This document shows, one piece after another, positions 62,679-64,000 of a stretch of DNA of 64,000 bases (positions are counted from its first letter, which is position 1; each line of letters opens with the position of its first letter). This DNA is from Burkholderiales bacterium (GTDB lineage: Bacteria > Pseudomonadota > Gammaproteobacteria > Burkholderiales > Burkholderiaceae_C): positions 1 through 64,000 of the forward strand of contig JANYCG010000076.1 of NCBI GenBank assembly GCA_025360385.1, written 5' to 3'. The notes beneath the pieces were generated by a model. It saw only the letters and a list, made by a program, of their open reading frames with translations, had not been told where the DNA came from and ran no database searches. The translations under genes and the position numbers were made by a program.

Positions 62679-63527
62679 TCAGCCGGATACTGCCAGCAGG
62701 GCGCCGTCCAGCTGTGGCCTGCCGTCGGGGCGGTAATCGAACCCAAGAAAGCGCAACGCATGCACCGCCTGGCCTTGGTGCATGGGGCGACCGTTCTGAG
62801 TGCGGCACCCGCGCGCCTGGGCAGCACGACACAGGGGCGTCGGTTCGGGTGAATTGATGATGTCCACGACCGTGCAGTCCGGCGCGAGTCGCTTAGGGTC
62901 AATCGGCATTGCGTCATTTGGATTCATGCCCATCGGCGTGGCATTGATGACGATTTCAAATCCGTGGGGGTCGGGCGGACCGGCCTGCGTGCTGCAGCCG
63001 GTCGCCTTTGCAACCGACCGGGCAAGATCCTCAGCGCGATGGGCATCGACGTCAGAGATCATCAATATTCGAGCGCCCGCAGACGCCACCGCAAAAGCAA
63101 TGGCTCTGCCCGCGCCACCGGCCCCGACAAGAAGTACGGACTTGTTGGCCGGGTCGTTTCCTTCCCACTGCATGCCCAGCACACAGCCGAGTCCATCGAA
63201 TATGGCACCCACCCATCGTCCGTCTTCATTGCAGCGAATGACATTGAGCGCGCCGACCTGAAGAGCGGTTGGGTGAAGTTCATCGACAAAGGCCATCATC
63301 CGCTGCTTGTGCGGCATCGTCACGAGCATGCCGGAAAGATTGCCCATGGCCCGCGCGCCCGCGGCGAATGCGGGCAGCGCCTCCCCCTTGACGATAAACG
63401 GAACACAAGCAGCGTCTTCGCGCTGTTCGATGAAGAGCCGGTTCAACAGCTCGGGCGACTTGGCAGTTTTCAGTGGGTCACCCACCAAAGCATAAAGCCG
63501 CGTCGTTCCGGCGATGTGTGGCATCAT
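62679..63527 (-). CDS. shikimate dehydrogenase-like protein
   Basis: A 282-residue protein of the shikimate/quinate dehydrogenase family: YALVGDPLKTAKSPELLN, LVTMPHKQRMM with the Lys of the catalytic pair, the Rossmann loop LLVGAGGAGRAIAFA and VINATPMGM. The usual NxxR/Asn-Lys-Asp environment is only partly like AroE, so this is probably a catabolic paralogue (quinate/shikimate type or other) and not the housekeeping enzyme. Its start shares bases with the stop codon of the solute-binding gene (ATGATGA). Confidence 0.82.
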   Translation of the reverse strand: MMPHIAGTTRLYALVGDPLKTAKSPELLNRLFIEQREDAACVPFIVKGEALPAFAAGARAMGNLSGMLVTMPHKQRMMAFVDELHPTALQVGALNVIRCNEDGRWVGAIFDGLGCVLGMQWEGNDPANKSVLLVGAGGAGRAIAFAVASAGARILMISDVDAHRAEDLARSVAKATGCSTQAGPPDPHGFEIVINATPMGMNPNDAMPIDPKRLAPDCTVVDIINSPEPTPLCRAAQARGCRTQNGRPMHQGQAVHALRFLGFDYRPDGRPQLDGALLAVSG

Positions 63528-64000
63528 GTTTTGGACAGCGCGTCGTTGTAACGGGTGCGCACCTCGAGCGCCACAGACGCCGGTGCCAGGTCTTTCAGGA
63601 TCATGCGCTGGAAGGCTTCGCCGCAGATCTGGTTAAAAGTTGACTGGATGATGGAGTAGTTCACCATGCGGCCGCGTTGTTCCACCAGTGTTCTCCAGCC
63701 CAATTGGTCTTGGGCTTCCGGCGTCTGGAAGTAGGCGTCTTTGTAGGCGCTGGCGCGCGCCACCACTTCGCCGCCTCGGGCTGCAATTGCCTGTGCCGCC
63801 GGGCTGCCCATGAACTTGACAAACTCCCACGCGCCGCCCTGGCGGGGCGAGTTGCGATTGATGCCCATCTGGAAGCCATACACGGCGTGTTTGTCGTTGG
63901 GCTGCACCGATGGCGCGGGCGCCCAGGCGAGGTCGTTGCCCACGGCCGCCTTCAGACCACGGTAGCGGTACAGCCCGAAGGTGGCCGATGCCACCGTACC
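63524..64000 (-). CDS. extracellular solute-binding protein, C-terminal part (cut by window edge)
   Basis: The last 158 residues of a family 1-type (sugar) solute-binding protein; the gene continues beyond position 64000. Visible are YGFQMGINRNSPRQGGAWEFV, KFMGSPAAQAIAARGGEVVAR and a C-terminal helix region (ICGEAFQRMILKDLAPASVA). It belongs to an ABC importer whose other genes would lie to the right, and is coupled to the shikimate-dehydrogenase-like gene. Confidence 0.83.
   Translation of the reverse strand, partial: GTVASATFGLYRYRGLKAAVGNDLAWAPAPSVQPNDKHAVYGFQMGINRNSPRQGGAWEFVKFMGSPAAQAIAARGGEVVARASAYKDAYFQTPEAQDQLGWRTLVEQRGRMVNYSIIQSTFNQICGEAFQRMILKDLAPASVALEVRTRYNDALSKT

Overview
The window looks like chromosome from a Betaproteobacterium of the order Burkholderiales, most likely the family Comamonadaceae (Rhodoferax/Polaromonas-like). 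This rests on high GC coding DNA, a TorF-like porin/glnK/amt cluster, a methionine synthase split into two proteins, and many CoA-linked catabolic genes. It is an inference from family knowledge, not a database match. I saw no rRNA, tRNA or CRISPR array.

Layout. 1-2500 is a decayed accessory patch: fused IS1182 and IS110 transposase remnants, a BrnT/BrnA toxin-antitoxin pair, a small DHFR/RibD-like reductase, an internally deleted DUF4440 gene, and two attC-like hairpins that may be relics of an integron cassette array. 2.5-5.5 kb is a nitrogen-control operon (TorF-like porin, glnK, amt) behind a sigma-54 promoter and an NtrC-type site. comM follows, then a hemerythrin pseudogene. 7.5-18.9 kb is a metal-efflux locus: a two-component system divergent from a CzcC/CzcB/CzcA operon with a second, tandem CzcA. 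19-23 kb has an OprB-like porin, an outer-membrane protein and an acyl-CoA synthetase. 23.2-26.2 kb is the C-terminal part of MetH behind an SAH riboswitch; the N-terminal homocysteine domain lies about 11.7 kb away at 37.8-38.9 kb. Between them are a xylose uptake and catabolism cluster (xylF-H-G, ROK regulator, xylB, xylA, Gfo/Idh oxidoreductase) and a haloperoxidase/CRTAC1 pair. Then come a caspase-MORN protein, a rhodanese, recQ, an EAL phosphodiesterase, a CaiB/MaoC/CitE/acyl-CoA dehydrogenase cluster, a class V aminotransferase, a biotin-carboxyltransferase fusion and an asparaginase. 54.0-59.4 kb is a tight five-gene envelope/signalling operon: lipoprotein, OmpA-like, CHASE2, SH3-caspase-DUF4384 and a small secreted protein. 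The right end holds an EamA exporter and a sugar/polyol-like cluster (solute-binding protein, shikimate-dehydrogenase-like, Gfo/Idh, cupin).

The most unusual signal is a dispersed repeat that I found by eye in nine copies. Each copy has an invariant 41-base core: GTTCCCGT (or a close variant), exactly 14 variable bases, two bases, then a 17-base AT-rich hairpin of the type GCTATT(n)AATAGC. Three copies form the hydrophobic core and cleavage region of the signal peptides of three unrelated exported proteins, all ending (S/P)TGT(L/Y)AQ. Others lie in frame inside MetH, a CHASE2 protein and a biotin-carrier domain, and two flank recQ in inverted orientation. All six copies inside genes point the same way relative to transcription. 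The element looks like a small mobile or REP-like sequence that has repeatedly been turned into protein, including as a signal-peptide donor.
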